The notes below the pieces were generated by a model that saw nothing but the letters and a program-made list of their open reading frames with translations, made no database searches and was not told the origin of the DNA. A DNA stretch of 64,000 nt from NCBI RefSeq assembly GCF_018388465.1, contig NZ_CP074404.1, positions 3,224,001 to 3,288,000 on the forward strand. Direction: 5' to 3'. Positions 47,089 to 55,518 of the stretch are shown piece after piece. A program made the translations under genes and the position numbers. The stretch is from Cellulomonas fengjieae (GTDB lineage: Bacteria > Actinomycetota > Actinomycetes > Actinomycetales > Cellulomonadaceae). Each line of letters begins with the position of its first letter. Position 1 is the stretch's first letter.

Positions 47089-48129
47089 GTGGGGGTCACC
47101 CTGCGCGACGTGGCGCGAGCCGCCGGCGTCTCGCCCGCCACGGCCTCGCGCGCCCTGAGCGCTCCGGACCTCGTGGCCCCGGCCCGGCGCGAGCACGTCC
47201 AGCAGGTCGCCCGCGAGCTCGGCTACCGACCCAACCGCGCGGCGCGTGAGCTGATCACCGGCCGCACCGGCAACCTCTGCCTCGTCGTGCCCGACCTGGA
47301 GAACCCGTTCTTCGCGGCGGTCGCCAAGGGCGTGCAGGCACGCGCCCGTGCGCTCGGGCTCGCGCTGCTCGTGGCGGACTCCGAGGAGGACCCCCGCCTC
47401 GAGGCGGAGCTCGTCGCGCACCTGGGCGCCCAGGTGGACGGCGTGATCCTGTGCTCCCCGCGGATGCCGGACCTCGACCTCGAGCGGCTCGGCCGGGAGG
47501 TCCTCGAGGACGACGTCCCGCTGCTGCTCGTCAACCGCCCGCACGAGGGTCTGCCGTCGGTCGTCATCGACAACACCGACGGCGTGCGGCAGGCCGTGGC
47601 GCACCTGTACGCGCTCGGCCACCGCCGGATCGGGTACGCGGGGGGACCGGTGGGCTCGTGGTCCGACTCCCAGCGGCGGCGCGGGCTCGAGCACGCCTCG
47701 CACGGCCTGCGCGACATCGAGGTGGTCGACCTGGGCCACTTCCCTCCCGTGTTCGGCGGGGGCGTCGCCGCGGGCGACCTGGTGGCGGCCGGCGGCGTGA
47801 CCGCCGTCCTCGCCCACAACGACCTGCTCGCGCTCGGGATCCTGAGCCGGCTGCGCGCGCGGGGGGTCGCGGTGCCGGAGCAGGTCTCGGTCGTGGGGTA
47901 CGACGACATCCCCGCCGCGACGCTGGTCTCCCCCGCGCTGACCACCGTGACGGTGCCGCTGGCCCGGCTCGGCCGGACGGCCGTCGACCTGCTGATCGAG
48001 GCGGGCTCGGCGCGCACGACCGCACCCCCGAGCGCCGACCCGCCCGGCTCCGTGCTGATCGGGGTCGAGCTGGTGGTCCGCGCGTCGACCGGCGTGGCGC
48101 CCGCGCGCTCGTCGGAGGCCAGCGGATGA
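47089..48129 (+). CDS. LacI family regulator of uronate genes
   Basis: LacI-type repressor of 346 residues: helix-turn-helix VTLRDVARAAGVSPATASRAL and hinge NRAARELITGRTG; effector domain LCLVVPDLENPFFAAVAKGV and VSVVGYDDIPAATLVSPALTT. GTG at 47089 follows GAGGAGG. Divergent from uxaC and translationally coupled (ATGA) to the uronate reductase gene, so repressor and pathway enzyme are made from one transcript, consistent with autoregulation. Confidence 0.94.
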   Translation: MGVTLRDVARAAGVSPATASRALSAPDLVAPARREHVQQVARELGYRPNRAARELITGRTGNLCLVVPDLENPFFAAVAKGVQARARALGLALLVADSEEDPRLEAELVAHLGAQVDGVILCSPRMPDLDLERLGREVLEDDVPLLLVNRPHEGLPSVVIDNTDGVRQAVAHLYALGHRRIGYAGGPVGSWSDSQRRRGLEHASHGLRDIEVVDLGHFPPVFGGGVAAGDLVAAGGVTAVLAHNDLLALGILSRLRARGVAVPEQVSVVGYDDIPAATLVSPALTTVTVPLARLGRTAVDLLIEAGSARTTAPPSADPPGSVLIGVELVVRASTGVAPARSSEASG

Positions 48130-49631
48130 GCGCCGGTACACCCCGGTTGTCGCGCACGACGCTGGCCGCATCCCGTCCGCGGGGCGTGCAGCTGCCCGCG
48201 GTCGACCCCGCGGACCTGCGCGTCGGCCTGGTCCACCTGGGGCTCGGCGCGTTCCACCGGGCCCACCAGGCCGTCTACACCGAGGACGCGGCCGCCGCTG
48301 CGGGCGAGACCCGCTGGGGGATCCTCGGCGTGACGCAGCGCAGCGCCCGCGTGGTCGACCAGCTCGCACCGCAGGACGGGCTCTACGGCGTGCTCACCAA
48401 GGGCACGGACCAGACGTCGCTGCGGCTGGTCGGCTCGCTGCGCGACGTGGCCTTCCCGGGCACCGACACGCCGCGGGTCGTCGCGACGATCGCCGCGCCG
48501 GGCACGCACGTGGTGACCCTGACGGTGACGGAGAAGGGCTACCGGCGGGCGGCCGACGGCGGCCCGGACCTGCAGGACCCGGACCTGGCGGCCGACCTGG
48601 CCGCGCTGGCCGGCGAGCTGCGCGGCGCTCATCCGGACTCCCCCGCCCGCTCCCCGCTCGGCCTGCTGCTGCGCGGGCTGGCGCTGCGCCGCCGCCGCGA
48701 CGCGGGGCCCCTGACCGTGGTGTGCTGCGACAACCTGGCCGACAACGGGGCCGTCCTGGCGGCACTCGTCGCCGCGACCCTCGACGCCGTCCCCGGCGGC
48801 GACCGGCTGCGCGACTGGGTCGAGGCGTCCGTGCGGTTCCCGGGCACGATGGTCGACCGGATCGTGCCGGCCACCACCGAGGCGCACCGGGCCGAGGCGC
48901 GGGCTCTCCTCGGCCTGGACGACGCCGGTCTGGTCGTCGGCGAGCCGTTCTCGCAGTGGGTCGTCGAAGACCGGTTCGCCGGGCCTCGACCGGCGTGGGA
49001 GCGGGCGGGCGCCACCCTGACGGAGGAGGTCGCCCCCTTCGAGCGCGCCAAGCTGCGGGTGCTGAACGCGAGCCACTCGACGCTCGCCTACCTCGGCGCG
49101 CTGCGGGGGCACGTGACCATCGCGCAGGCCGTGGCGGACCCGGACCTGGTGGCCGCGGCACGGGCGCTGATCGACGACGACGTGCTGCCGACGCTGGTGG
49201 CCCCGGACGGCCTGGACCTGGCGGGGTACCGGGACGACGTGCTGGCGAGGTTCGCCAACCCGAACACCGGGCACACCACGGTTCAGGTGGCGATGGACGG
49301 CTCCGTCAAGCTCCCGCAGCGCCTGCTGGGCACCGTGCGGGACCGGCTCGACGCCGGCGCGGTGCCGACCGCCGCCGCGGGCGCGGTCGCCGCCTGGATC
49401 GCGTACGTCCGCGCCACCACGCAGGGCGAGCTCGAGGTCGACGGCTGGCGGGTCCCGCTCGACGACCCGATGGCCCCCGCGCTCGCTGCGGCTGCCGAGG
49501 GCCCGCTGGGCTCGCTGGCGGACCGGATGCTCGACGTGCGGGCCGTCTTCGGGGACGACGTGGCCGGCTCGGCGCCGTTCCGCACCGCCGTGCGCGCCGC
49601 CGTGGCCGAGCTGGTGACCGTCCGGGCGTGA
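48126..49631 (+). CDS. uxuB: Fructuronate/tagaturonate reductase (mannitol dehydrogenase family)
   Basis: NADH-dependent polyol/aldonate dehydrogenase of 501 residues that reduces fructuronate to mannonate (UxuB) and/or tagaturonate to altronate (UxaB). Features: nucleotide-binding VGLVHLGLGAFHRAHQ, FPGTMVDRIVPATT, and the catalytic Lys-Asn-His segment AKLRVLNASHSTLAYLG. Length and context favour UxuB; only one such gene is in the window while both mannonate and altronate dehydratases are present, so it may serve both routes. ATG overlaps the LacI stop by four bases. Confidence 0.92.
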   Translation: MSAGTPRLSRTTLAASRPRGVQLPAVDPADLRVGLVHLGLGAFHRAHQAVYTEDAAAAAGETRWGILGVTQRSARVVDQLAPQDGLYGVLTKGTDQTSLRLVGSLRDVAFPGTDTPRVVATIAAPGTHVVTLTVTEKGYRRAADGGPDLQDPDLAADLAALAGELRGAHPDSPARSPLGLLLRGLALRRRRDAGPLTVVCCDNLADNGAVLAALVAATLDAVPGGDRLRDWVEASVRFPGTMVDRIVPATTEAHRAEARALLGLDDAGLVVGEPFSQWVVEDRFAGPRPAWERAGATLTEEVAPFERAKLRVLNASHSTLAYLGALRGHVTIAQAVADPDLVAAARALIDDDVLPTLVAPDGLDLAGYRDDVLARFANPNTGHTTVQVAMDGSVKLPQRLLGTVRDRLDAGAVPTAAAGAVAAWIAYVRATTQGELEVDGWRVPLDDPMAPALAAAAEGPLGSLADRMLDVRAVFGDDVAGSAPFRTAVRAAVAELVTVRA

Positions 49632-49634
49632 CCC

Positions 49635-49683
49635 TTGACGGTGCAAGTTGGTGGTGCGCTAGGCTGGAAAGCGCATTCCAGCC
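49635..49683 (+). promoter_or_regulatory. Promoter with overlapping LacI-type operator
   Basis: TTGACG (49635-49640) and TAGGCT (49660-49665) are 19 bases apart. A perfect inverted repeat GGCTGGAA-N6-TTCCAGCC (49662-49683) with a core like TGGAAAGCGCTTTCCA covers the -10 and start region. It precedes the Gfo/Idh/MocA gene by 19 bases, so binding would block the promoter. Confidence 0.7.
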
Positions 49684-49702
49684 CTGCGGACCTCGGAGCA
49701 TC

Positions 49703-50860
49703 ATGACCACCCTGCGCATCGCGATGAACGGCGTCACCGGCCGGATGGGTTACCGCCAGCACCTCGTGCGGTCCATCCTGGCCATCCGCGACCAGGGTGG
49801 CGTCACGCTCGAGGACGGGACCCGCGTCCAGGTCGAGCCGATCCTGGTGGGCCGCAACGCCGACAAGCTGCGCGAGCTCGCCCGGCTGCACGACGTCAAG
49901 CACTGGACCACCGACGCGGACGCCGTGATCGCGGACCCCACGGTCGACGTCTACTTCGACGCCCAGGTGACCAGCCGCCGCTACGAGGCGCTCACCGCGG
50001 CCATGAAGGCCGGCAAGCACATCTTCACGGAGAAGCCGACCGCCGAGACGCTGGCCGACGCCGTCGACCTCGCGCGGCTGCGCGAGAGCACGGGCGTCAC
50101 GGCCGGCGTCGTGCACGACAAGCTCTACCTGCCGGGCCTGGTCAAGCTCCGCCGCCTCGTGGACGAGGGCTTCTTCGGCCGGATCCTGTCGCTGCGCGGC
50201 GAGTTCGGGTACTGGGTGTTCGAGGGCGACGGCCAGGAGGCCCAGCGGCCCAGCTGGAACTACCGCAAGGAGGACGGCGGCGGCATCGTCGTCGACATGT
50301 TCTGCCACTGGAACTACGTGCTCGAGGGCGTCCTCGGCACGGTCAAGACGGTCAACGCGCAGGCCGTGACGCACATCCCGACACGCTGGGACGAGCAGGG
50401 CAGGCCGTACCAGGCCACGGCCGACGACGCCGCGTACGGGATCTTCGAGATCGAGACGCCGGGCGGTGACCCCGTGGTGGCGCAGATCAACTCGTCCTGG
50501 GCGGTGCGCGTCCACCGCGACGAGCTGGTCGAGTTCCAGGTCGACGGCACCCTCGGCTCGGCCGTCGCCGGGCTGAACCGGTGCGTCGCCCAGCAGCGCG
50601 CCCACACCCCGAAGCCGGTGTGGAACCCCGACCTGCCGGTCACCGAACCGTTCCGCGACCAGTGGCTCGACGTGCCCGCCAACGGCGACCTCGCCAACGG
50701 GTTCAAGCAGCAGTGGGAGGAGTTCCTGCGCGACGCCGTCGCCGGGCGCCCGCACCGCTTCGACCTGCTCTCCGCGGCGCGCGGCGTGCAGCTGGCCGAG
50801 CTCGGCCTGCGGTCGTCGGCCGAGGGTCGCCGCCTCGACGTCCCCACCATCACGCTGTGA
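49703..50860 (+). CDS. Gfo/Idh/MocA family oxidoreductase
   Basis: NAD(P)-dependent sugar/inositol-type dehydrogenase of 385 residues. Rossmann start LRIAMNGVTGRMGYRQHLV (an unusual Gly-x-x-Gly-x-x-Gly loop), conserved FTEKPTAETLADAV with the family E-K-P, and GVVHDKLYLPGLVKLRRLV and GGGIVVDMFCHWNYVLEG in the C-terminal domain with the probable catalytic His. Substrate unknown. Followed with a GTGA overlap by a TIM-barrel isomerase; related actinobacterial loci often add a DUF993 aldolase-like gene, which is not present here. Confidence 0.92.
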   Translation: MTTLRIAMNGVTGRMGYRQHLVRSILAIRDQGGVTLEDGTRVQVEPILVGRNADKLRELARLHDVKHWTTDADAVIADPTVDVYFDAQVTSRRYEALTAAMKAGKHIFTEKPTAETLADAVDLARLRESTGVTAGVVHDKLYLPGLVKLRRLVDEGFFGRILSLRGEFGYWVFEGDGQEAQRPSWNYRKEDGGGIVVDMFCHWNYVLEGVLGTVKTVNAQAVTHIPTRWDEQGRPYQATADDAAYGIFEIETPGGDPVVAQINSSWAVRVHRDELVEFQVDGTLGSAVAGLNRCVAQQRAHTPKPVWNPDLPVTEPFRDQWLDVPANGDLANGFKQQWEEFLRDAVAGRPHRFDLLSAARGVQLAELGLRSSAEGRRLDVPTITL

Positions 50861-51696
50861 GCGCCGATCTCAGCAGGCTGTCGCTGAACACGGCGACCAC
50901 CAAGGCCTGGACGCTGCGTGAGGCCGTCGACGGCGCCGTGCGTGCCGGCCTGCCGGCGATCGGCCTGTGGCGCGACCGGGTCCAGGAGGCCGGGCTGGCC
51001 GAGGCCGCGAAGATCGTCGCCGACGCCGGCCTGCGCGTCTCGTCGCTGTGCCGCGGCGGGTTCCTCACGGCGGACGACGACGCTGCCGCCCGGGCCGCGC
51101 TCGACGACAACCGTCGCGCGATCGCCGAGGCGGCGACCCTGGGCACCCGCGAGCTGATCATGGTCGTCGGCGGGCTGCCGGGCGGGGTGGACCTCGTCGG
51201 CGCCCGCCGTCGCGTGGCCGACCGCATCGGGGAGCTGGCGCCGTCCGCCGCCGAGCACGGGGTCCGGCTCGTCCTGGAGCCCCTGCACCCGATGTTCGTC
51301 GCCGACCGGGCCGTCATCTCGACGCTCGGCCAGGCGCTCGACATCGCCGAGCCGTTCCCCGCCGACGTGGTCGGCGTCGTGGTGGACACGTACCACGTGT
51401 GGTGGGACCCGGACCTGCAGCACCAGATCGCACGCGCAGGGGTGGCCGGACGGATCGCGGGCTACCAGGTGTGCGACTGGGTCCTGCCGCTGGCCGCCGA
51501 CGCGCTGCTGTCCCGCGGCCACGTGGGTGACGGGTACATCGACGTCCCGACGATCACCGGCTGGGTGGCACAGGCCGGCTACACCGGCGACGTCGAGGTG
51601 GAGATCTTCAACCAGGCGATCTGGGACACCCCGGGCGACGAGACCCTCGCGACGCTGACCGAGCGCTACGTGGGCCATGTCCTGCCGCACCTGTAG
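50857..51696 (+). CDS. Sugar phosphate isomerase/epimerase (AP endonuclease 2 fold)
   Basis: Xylose-isomerase-like TIM-barrel protein of 279 residues. Metal-binding positions likely in LVLEPLHPMFVADRA (Glu), VVVDTYHVWWDPD (Asp/His), YQVCDWVLP and DVEVEIFNQ (Glu). Member of a large family with varied keto-sugar and inosose substrates; exact activity unknown. GTG overlaps the oxidoreductase stop (GTGA), so the two probably act in one pathway on a sugar or cyclitol acid. Confidence 0.9.
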   Translation: MSADLSRLSLNTATTKAWTLREAVDGAVRAGLPAIGLWRDRVQEAGLAEAAKIVADAGLRVSSLCRGGFLTADDDAAARAALDDNRRAIAEAATLGTRELIMVVGGLPGGVDLVGARRRVADRIGELAPSAAEHGVRLVLEPLHPMFVADRAVISTLGQALDIAEPFPADVVGVVVDTYHVWWDPDLQHQIARAGVAGRIAGYQVCDWVLPLAADALLSRGHVGDGYIDVPTITGWVAQAGYTGDVEVEIFNQAIWDTPGDETLATLTERYVGHVLPHL

Positions 51697-51714
51697 CTCC
51701 TCTACCGTGAGGCC

Positions 51715-52482
51715 ATGACGACGTCGGAGGTGGGGTCGCCGGTCGAGGCGGTCGACCGTGCGCTGCTCACCCTCCAGGCGCTCGCGCGGGCGGGCGCACG
51801 CGGGCTGACCCTCGCGGACCTCGCCTCGTCGCTCGACCTGAACAAGACCACCGTGCACCGCGCGCTCGGGGCGCTGCGCTTCCGCGGGTTCGTGACGCAG
51901 GACCCCGCGACCGGCGCGTACGTGCTCGGCCCGGCGTCGACGCAGCTCGCCGACGACTTCCTGAGCGACGAGAACCTCCCCGCGCTGCTGCACCCCGCGC
52001 TCGTCGCGCTGTGCGCCGCGGTCGACGAGCTCGTGCACCTGGGCGTGCTCAGCGGGTCGGAGGTCGTGTACCTGGACAAGGTGGAGCCGGAGCGACCGCT
52101 GCGGGTGTGGTCGGCGATCGGCCGACGCAGCCCGGCCGTGACGACCGCGCTCGGCCGCGCCCTGCTGGCCTACGGCGGCGCCGATGGTCCGGTGCTCGAG
52201 GCCTACGTGCGCGCCGCGGGTGACCGGTCCCCCCGCGACGCCCGGGCCACCGCCGCGCTCCTCGCCCGCGTCCGGGAACGCGGGTTCGCGACCGAGGAGC
52301 AGGAGAACGAGACGGGGATCAGCTGCGTCGCGGTCCCGCTGCTGCGCGCAGGCACGCCGATCGCCGCCGTGAGCATCACCGCGCCCGCCGAGCGCATGAC
52401 CCCCGAGCGCATCGACGCCCTGCAGGAGCAGCTGCGCGGCACCCTGCCGGCCCTGCTGCCCGCGGGGATCACGCTGCCGTAG
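51715..52482 (+). CDS. IclR family regulator (KdgR-like)
   Basis: Regulator of 255 residues: N-terminal winged helix (VDRALLTLQALARAG; LTLADLASSLDLNKTTVHRAL) and C-terminal IclR effector domain (VVYLDKVEPERPLRVWSAIGRR; TALGRALLAYGG; ETGISCVAVPLLRAGTPIAAVSI). ATG at 51715 follows TACCGT by six bases, so it is likely leaderless. It sits directly upstream of the KDPG aldolase and KDG kinase genes, and an IclR-type site lies in the gap; by analogy with KdgR it may sense KDG. Confidence 0.92.
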   Translation: MTTSEVGSPVEAVDRALLTLQALARAGARGLTLADLASSLDLNKTTVHRALGALRFRGFVTQDPATGAYVLGPASTQLADDFLSDENLPALLHPALVALCAAVDELVHLGVLSGSEVVYLDKVEPERPLRVWSAIGRRSPAVTTALGRALLAYGGADGPVLEAYVRAAGDRSPRDARATAALLARVRERGFATEEQENETGISCVAVPLLRAGTPIAAVSITAPAERMTPERIDALQEQLRGTLPALLPAGITLP

Positions 52483-52587
52483 CCGCAGCGATCCTCGGCA
52501 CCGCCCCCATGTTCCGCTCCAGGGCGGGATCAACGTCGACGGCGGCTGGCTCGCCCGCTAGAGTCGTTCCGAACAACGGCACGGTCA

Positions 52588-52602
52588 TTTCGCTACGCGG
52601 AA
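52588..52602. promoter_or_regulatory. IclR-type operator TTTCGCTACGCGGAA
   Basis: Imperfect palindrome (TTYCGC-N3-GCGRAA form) typical of IclR-family sites, ending two bases before the GGAAG ribosome binding site of the KDPG aldolase gene. Binding here would cover the transcription or translation start. Confidence 0.6.
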
Positions 52603-52612
52603 CGGAAGTCTT

Positions 52613-53242
52613 ATGGACACCCTGTCAGCCCTTGCCGAGGCCCGCCTCGTCCCCGTCGTCGTGCTGGACGACGCCGCCGACGCCGGCGCGCTCGGCGACG
52701 CCCTCGTCGCCGGGGGACTGCCCGTCGCGGAGGTCACGTTCCGCACCGCCGCGGCGCCCGACGCGATCCGGCTCCTCGCCGACCGCGGGGACATCCTGGT
52801 CGGCGCAGGCACGGTCCTCACGGCCGCGCAGGTCGACCAGGCCGTCGCGGCCGGCGCGAGCTACGTCGTCTCCCCCGGCACCAGCCGCGCCGTCGTCGAG
52901 CGCTGCCACGAGCACGGGATCCTCGCCCTGCCCGGTGCCGTGACGGCGACCGAGATCCAGGCGGCGCTCGAGCTGGGCCTCACCACGGTGAAGTTCTTCC
53001 CGGCGGGCACCTCGGGCGGCGCCCCGGCGATCGCGGCGCTCGCCGCCCCGTTCGTCGGCGTGCAGTTCGTGCCGACCGGCGGCGTGGGCCCGACGAACCT
53101 GCACGAGTACCTGGCCCTGCCCTCCGTCGCGGCCGTCGGCGGGTCCTGGATGGTGCCCCGGGACCGGATCCGCGCGCGCGACGTCGCCGGCATCACCGAG
53201 CTCACCGCAGCGGCCGTCGCGCTCGCCGCCCGCCCCGCCTGA
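52613..53242 (+). CDS. eda: 2-keto-3-deoxy-6-phosphogluconate aldolase
   Basis: Class I aldolase splitting KDPG into pyruvate and glyceraldehyde-3-phosphate; 209 residues, usual length. The base Glu is in GGLPVAEVTFRT, and the Schiff-base Lys in LGLTTVKFFPAGTSGG, followed by VPTGGVGPTNLHEYL. ATG at 52613 has GGAAG four bases upstream. It is followed 34 bases later by KDG kinase; together they finish the uronate route. Confidence 0.96.
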   Translation: MDTLSALAEARLVPVVVLDDAADAGALGDALVAGGLPVAEVTFRTAAAPDAIRLLADRGDILVGAGTVLTAAQVDQAVAAGASYVVSPGTSRAVVERCHEHGILALPGAVTATEIQAALELGLTTVKFFPAGTSGGAPAIAALAAPFVGVQFVPTGGVGPTNLHEYLALPSVAAVGGSWMVPRDRIRARDVAGITELTAAAVALAARPA

Positions 53243-53276
53243 CCACCCGACCGACCTCACCGACGAGGAAGCCCCG

Positions 53277-54380
53277 ATGACCGAGCTCCAGATCCGCCCC
53301 GCCGCCGAGTGCCGCTACGACATCGTCTCGCTCGGCGAGGTCATGCTGCGCCTCGACCCCGGCGAGGGGCGCATCCGCACCGCCCGACAGTTCCGCGCCT
53401 GGGAGGGCGGCGGCGAGTACAACGTGGCCCGCGGGCTGCGCCGCGCGTTCGGCCTGCGCGGCGCCATCGTCACGGCGCTGGCGGACAACGAGGTCGGGCG
53501 GCTGGTGGAGGACCTGATCCTCACGGGCGGGCTCGACACGTCGTTCGTCCGGTGGGTGCCCTACGACGGCATCGGACGCGCCGTGCGCAACGGCCTGAAC
53601 TTCACAGAGCGCGGGTTCGGGGTGCGCGGCGCGGTCGGCGTGAGCGACCGCGGGCACACCGCCGCGAGCCAGCTCACGCCCGGTGACGTGGACTGGGACC
53701 ACCTGTTCGGGGAGCTCGGGGTGCGCTGGCTGCACACGGGCGGCATCTTCGCGGCGCTCAGCGAGTCGGCCGCGGACACGGTGATCGAGGCGGTCACGGC
53801 GGCGAAGCGCCACGGCACCGTCGTGTCCTACGACCTCAACTACCGCCCCAGCCTGTGGAAGGCGATCGGCGGCCAGGCCAAGGCGCAGGAGGTCAACCGG
53901 GCCATCGCGCCGCACATCGACGTGATGATCGGCAACGAGGAGGACTTCACCGCCTCGCTCGGCTTCGAGGTCGAGGGCGTCGACGAGAACCTCTCGGAGA
54001 TCGCGCTCGACTCGTTCGCCGCGATGATCCAGAAGGCCGCGGCGACGTACCCGAACTTCTCGGTGATCGGCACGACGCTGCGCACGGTGCACTCGGCGAG
54101 CAGCAACGACTGGGGCGCCATCGCCTGGTCGCAGGAGACCGGCGTCGTCCAGGCCACGCACCGCGAGCGCCTCGAGATCCTCGACCGCGTGGGCGGGGGC
54201 GACTCGTTCGCGTCGGGCCTGATCTACGGCCTGCTGGACGGTCAGCCGCTGCAGACCGCCGTCGAGTACGGCGCAGCGCACGGGGCGCTCGCCATGACGA
54301 CCCCCGGCGACACGACCATGGTCACCAAGGCCGAGGTGCTCAAGCTCGCCGGTGGCGGGAGCGCGCGCGTCGACCGCTGA
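53277..54380 (+). CDS. kdgK: 2-keto-3-deoxygluconate kinase (PfkB family)
   Basis: Ribokinase/PfkB-type sugar kinase of 367 residues. N-terminal signature region IVSLGEVMLRLDPGEGR and WEGGGEYNVARGLRR; C-terminal catalytic motif LDRVGGGDSFASGLIYG with the base Asp. Assigned to KDG by sequence type and its place after eda. GAGGAA lies before ATG 53277. Its 3' end overlaps the convergent SGNH hydrolase gene by 41 bases, an unusually long overlap in this window. Confidence 0.93.
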   Translation: MTELQIRPAAECRYDIVSLGEVMLRLDPGEGRIRTARQFRAWEGGGEYNVARGLRRAFGLRGAIVTALADNEVGRLVEDLILTGGLDTSFVRWVPYDGIGRAVRNGLNFTERGFGVRGAVGVSDRGHTAASQLTPGDVDWDHLFGELGVRWLHTGGIFAALSESAADTVIEAVTAAKRHGTVVSYDLNYRPSLWKAIGGQAKAQEVNRAIAPHIDVMIGNEEDFTASLGFEVEGVDENLSEIALDSFAAMIQKAAATYPNFSVIGTTLRTVHSASSNDWGAIAWSQETGVVQATHRERLEILDRVGGGDSFASGLIYGLLDGQPLQTAVEYGAAHGALAMTTPGDTTMVTKAEVLKLAGGGSARVDR

Positions 54381-55518
54381 GCACCGGGACGTCGAGGTCG
54401 TCGAGCACCGCGGCGAACCGGGTCCCGATCAGCCGGTGCGCCGGGGCGTCGGGGTGCATGAGGTCCCGCATGGGCAGGCGGTCCGCGTCGGACGGGCCGT
54501 ACAGGGCCGTGCCGTCGACGTAGTGCAGGGCGGCGTCCTGGCGCGCGGTGACGACCGCCCGGAGCGCGGACCGGATGACCGTGAGCGAGAGGGCACCCTC
54601 GGACGGCTCCCCGGTGGTGCGGAAGACCGTCGGGTCGGCGGGGTCGAGCGACGTCGGCCCCGGGGTGGTCTCCACGAGCGGACAGAGCAGCGGCGAGACG
54701 ACGAGCAGCGGCGTGGTCGGGTGGCCCTCGCGGACGGTGTCGAGGAACCCGTGCACCGCGGGGACGAAGGCGCGCAGCCGCATGGCGTCGTGGTTCACCA
54801 CGTTGATGCCGAGCTTGAGCGAGATGACGTCCGCGGGCTGGTCGCGGATCGCCCGCGCGATGAACGGGTCGAGCACGGCGTTGCCGGACAGGCCGAGGTT
54901 GACCAGGTCCAGTCCGGCGGACCGGGCGGCCACCACCGGCCAGCTGCCGAGGGCCGAGCCCGCTCCCGCGCCGTGGCTGATGGACGAGCCGTGGTGCACC
55001 CAGCGCGGCGCATCGACGGGTCGCGGCGCGACGACGGGCGCGTCCGCGGTGAGCGCGAGCAGCCGCGTGGTCTCCCCCGGTGGGAGCCACACCTCGACGT
55101 CCCGCTCGGCCGTGCCGTCGGCGCCGAGCACGAGGTCGACGACGCCCGGTGGGCCGGGACGCTCCCGGGTGGTGCCGGCGACCGGCTCCAGGGCGATGAC
55201 ACCGGACTGCGAGCAGACTGCGGCGGCCTGCGGTACGGGCCGGTCGTCGACGAGCACGTCATAGGGCTGCGCGGCGCCGGGCGGCTGGGGGTCGACGGCC
55301 ACGCGGAGCACCCGTACGTCCAGGCGGATCGTGCGCGCGGCCGTGCGGAACCGGAGCCGCACGCCCGAGGGCTGCGCCTCGACCATCGCCATGAAGGCGT
55401 CCGGGAACTGCGCACGGGTCCACGCCGGGAGCCGGTGCGGGAGCAGACCGTCGGGCGTCTCCTCGAGCCACGCCGCCCCGCGGACCTCGACCCGCGGGTC
55501 CGGCAGGTCGATGCGCAT
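54340..55518 (-). CDS. SGNH/GDSL-type hydrolase (carbohydrate esterase-like)
   Basis: Two-domain protein of 392 residues: an N-terminal beta-sandwich-like part (about 1-160, VRLRFRTAARTIRLDVRVLR) and an SGNH hydrolase domain. Catalytic Ser in WVHHGSSISHGAGAG, block II/III Gly and Asn in LGLSGNAVLDP and LKLGINVVNHD, and the Asp-x-x-His-like block in RDLMHPDAPAHRLIG. The layout resembles CE2/CE-type deacetylases. No signal peptide, so it acts inside the cell. Its ATG shares one base with the stop of the FAD oxidoreductase gene (TGATG), so it is the third gene of that operon. Confidence 0.85.
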   Translation of the reverse strand: MRIDLPDPRVEVRGAAWLEETPDGLLPHRLPAWTRAQFPDAFMAMVEAQPSGVRLRFRTAARTIRLDVRVLRVAVDPQPPGAAQPYDVLVDDRPVPQAAAVCSQSGVIALEPVAGTTRERPGPPGVVDLVLGADGTAERDVEVWLPPGETTRLLALTADAPVVAPRPVDAPRWVHHGSSISHGAGAGSALGSWPVVAARSAGLDLVNLGLSGNAVLDPFIARAIRDQPADVISLKLGINVVNHDAMRLRAFVPAVHGFLDTVREGHPTTPLLVVSPLLCPLVETTPGPTSLDPADPTVFRTTGEPSEGALSLTVIRSALRAVVTARQDAALHYVDGTALYGPSDADRLPMRDLMHPDAPAHRLIGTRFAAVLDDLDVPVLSGRRARSRHRRA

